Shown here: positions 59,004 through 64,000 of the stretch, in pieces
Numbering within the stretch: the first letter of the stretch is position 1
How the letters are laid out: every line of letters starts with the position of its first letter
Assembly (NCBI GenBank): GCA_003762615.1
Contig: RIAZ01000017.1
Coordinates: 36,658-100,657 of the forward strand
Direction of reading: 5' to 3'
DNA length: 64,000 bases
Origin: Muribaculaceae bacterium Isolate-037 (Harlan)
GTDB taxonomy: Bacteria > Bacteroidota > Bacteroidia > Bacteroidales > Muribaculaceae
Notes under the pieces: model-generated
Told to the model about the DNA's origin: nothing
What the model saw: the letters and a program-made list of their open reading frames with translations, nothing else
Databases searched by the model: none
Made by a program: the position numbers and the translations under genes

Positions 59004-60398
59004 TCAAAATTGAGATGAAGTCTTAATCCATTCCGTCAGCGGAACCATATCCCCCGTCATGCCATCCTTCACCTCCACCAGACTGCTGTCAAGATGAATG
59101 AAGAGAGTGTTGTCCTTATCCTTGCTGACAACGTAATCCCCTATGTTGAGCAATTGACCGGACAGTTTTCCAAGCTGACGTTTGATAAGGCTGAGCATCG
59201 GGCGACGTATGTCAGACTGGCGCAAATCCGGCGCCTTATCCTTATCCCCTCCGAAAATCCCATAGAAATGACGATACATCTCCTGCAACTTGTTCATACG
59301 CCGGTCATACGCCTCCCGTTGACGCGAAGTGGCAGGCGAAGCGAAGTTGACGCCTCCACGGCTCGACATCACAAGCATGGTCAGATACAACGCCTTCTCC
59401 CTGCGGTGAAGCCCGTGAAGCACCGTGTCTATATCCGGGAATGAGATCTCCTCCTTGTAGGGATTAATGAATATACGGCTGCGAACGTTGCGACGCATAA
59501 GGTGCATGTCAAGAAGCAGTTTGTAGAAACCGGCATACAGGAACTGGTTGTGCTGCTCACGGTTGTTGCTGACGATGACCACGTCCGAACTTAGCATTGA
59601 CGTGAACTCATCAAGAAACTCATGGACGTCGCGCATCAGATCCCCCTCTATATCCATCTTCAGATAGTTGGAATAGATGGTGTCGCCAACGAATGATGTG
59701 CCGATCTTCAGAAAGAATGCAGGAGTGGTGTTGCGCAATGAATCCATACCGAGTTTGTTGCACAATATATCCTTCGTAAACTCATACGTGGTCATTCTCA
59801 GAAGTTTCTCCACCCCTTCCCGTCGCCGCTCCTCCGATAGTTGCGGTGCAATGAATCCGGCTATTCTCTCCATAAGTCCCGGTTCCGCCTCGCGGTAATG
59901 GCGTATGATCTCCGGTATGTAGATAAACTCGAAGCCACCCAGACGGAACTCCGAGAAGAGTCCACGATAATTGCGCTCCACCAAATTATCAACGCACTCC
60001 GCCGGCTCACCCTCTATGTAGATAAGGCAAGATGTAGGTATGTCGAAAATATTCTTCGGGAAGGAATATATATGGCTCACCTCTCCATACAGGTCATCAA
60101 GAGCCCTCGCCACCCCCATTATCAGCAATGCTTCCAAACGCGCACAAAAGCCGTCGCTGACGGAGAGTGCGCGGCATCGGCTTACAAGCTCCTCACGCGT
60201 CTCCTTGTCCGACTCACGCAATATGCCGATTGCTTCGGCAAGCGTCATCCCCTTTGCCTCGATCTCCTCCTGTCGCGACAGACGGAAATCAGCACGGAAG
60301 CCGGTGAAATAATCCATCTCACCGGCATCGATAACCGAGTCCGCCATTATCAGGTCGGAGAAAACCCGGCAGTATGCTATGCGTTCATTACTTTTCAT
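59004..60398 (-). CDS. Conserved hypothetical, N-terminal TerB-like region (464 aa)
   Basis: 464 residues. The first ~110 residues (YCRVFSDLIMADSVIDAGEMDYFTGFRADFRLSRQEEIEAKGMTLAEAIGIL) look like a TerB-type helical domain. The middle has FEFIYIPEIIRHY and STSFVG-like strands, and the C terminus LSGQLLNIGDYVVSKDKDNTLFIHLDSSLVEV. No catalytic motif is visible. Host gene of unknown role; a FHA- or transcription-coupled function cannot be supported. Confidence 0.6.
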   Translation of the reverse strand: MKSNERIAYCRVFSDLIMADSVIDAGEMDYFTGFRADFRLSRQEEIEAKGMTLAEAIGILRESDKETREELVSRCRALSVSDGFCARLEALLIMGVARALDDLYGEVSHIYSFPKNIFDIPTSCLIYIEGEPAECVDNLVERNYRGLFSEFRLGGFEFIYIPEIIRHYREAEPGLMERIAGFIAPQLSEERRREGVEKLLRMTTYEFTKDILCNKLGMDSLRNTTPAFFLKIGTSFVGDTIYSNYLKMDIEGDLMRDVHEFLDEFTSMLSSDVVIVSNNREQHNQFLYAGFYKLLLDMHLMRRNVRSRIFINPYKEEISFPDIDTVLHGLHRREKALYLTMLVMSSRGGVNFASPATSRQREAYDRRMNKLQEMYRHFYGIFGGDKDKAPDLRQSDIRRPMLSLIKRQLGKLSGQLLNIGDYVVSKDKDNTLFIHLDSSLVEVKDGMTGDMVPLTEWIKTSSQF

Positions 60399-60564
60399 CT
60401 CTTTTGGGTTATTTCATTTGCGTCAATCCCTCTGCCTTACAGACAACAGCATGACAACGGGCTACACTTTGCAAAACTATGAAAAAAACGTAAACTATCC
60501 ACAAACCATACTGTTTTTTTTACACCATACATGTAAGTTTACCAACATATATGACAGCGGATAA

Positions 60565-64000
<3,436 letters not shown>

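Overview
The window is a piece of a Bacteroidales chromosome (Bacteroides, Parabacteroides or Muribaculaceae type; genus not determinable). The evidence is CTnDOT-type conjugation genes (TraO, TraQ), families largely confined to Bacteroidetes (DUF3853, DUF3872, DUF3873), promoters of the Bacteroides form TTTG-N18-20-TAnnTTTG, and the host genes on the right.

Region 1 (1-6416) is the end of an integrative conjugative element (ICE): the 3' part of traO, a C5 DNA methyltransferase, traQ, small hypotheticals, a DUF3873 gene, ArdA antirestriction, an ORF6N protein and an IntDOT-like tyrosine integrase.

Region 2 (about 6417-52830) is a complete-looking 46 kb siphovirus-like prophage in the 3' end of tRNA-Ser(UGA). 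A 14-bp core (AGCGGAGAGAGAGG) flanks it and the tRNA on the right is intact. From left to right: integrase and immunity genes (minus strand); an operator/promoter region; early genes (regulators, SbcC-like ATPase, RecT-like annealing protein, MBL-fold hydrolase, HU-like protein, replication proteins with a DnaC-like loader, a methyltransferase/VRR-NUC chimera); terminases, portal, and a MuF-type head protein fused to an HEXXH domain; a minus-strand accessory cassette; capsid, connector and tail genes with a tail-chaperone frameshift; a 1407-aa tape measure; tail-tip proteins; a diversity-generating retroelement (DGR); and a lysis module (GH108 endolysin plus a probable u-spanin).

The most striking system is the DGR. 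One template repeat (TR, 49171-49282) next to its reverse transcriptase matches two variable repeats with substitutions only at template adenines. One is at the end of the neighbouring receptor-like gene (VR1, 48568-48679). The other lies 33 kb away in a small early-region gene (VR2, 15871-15952). A 17-bp palindrome (consensus near CGTATYAANNTRATACG) also recurs at six mostly intergenic sites in the prophage, three of them just upstream of Bacteroides-type -7 elements, suggesting a phage-wide regulon.

Region 3 (52831-64000) is host DNA with further insertions: a PHP-domain gene fragment cut by an IS110-family element with a possible bridge-RNA leader, an AT-rich DUF3791/DUF3990 cassette (possible ADP-ribosyltransferase toxin system), and then minus-strand host genes: a calcium P-type ATPase, a small membrane coiled-coil protein, a conserved hypothetical and a GH2 beta-galactosidase.
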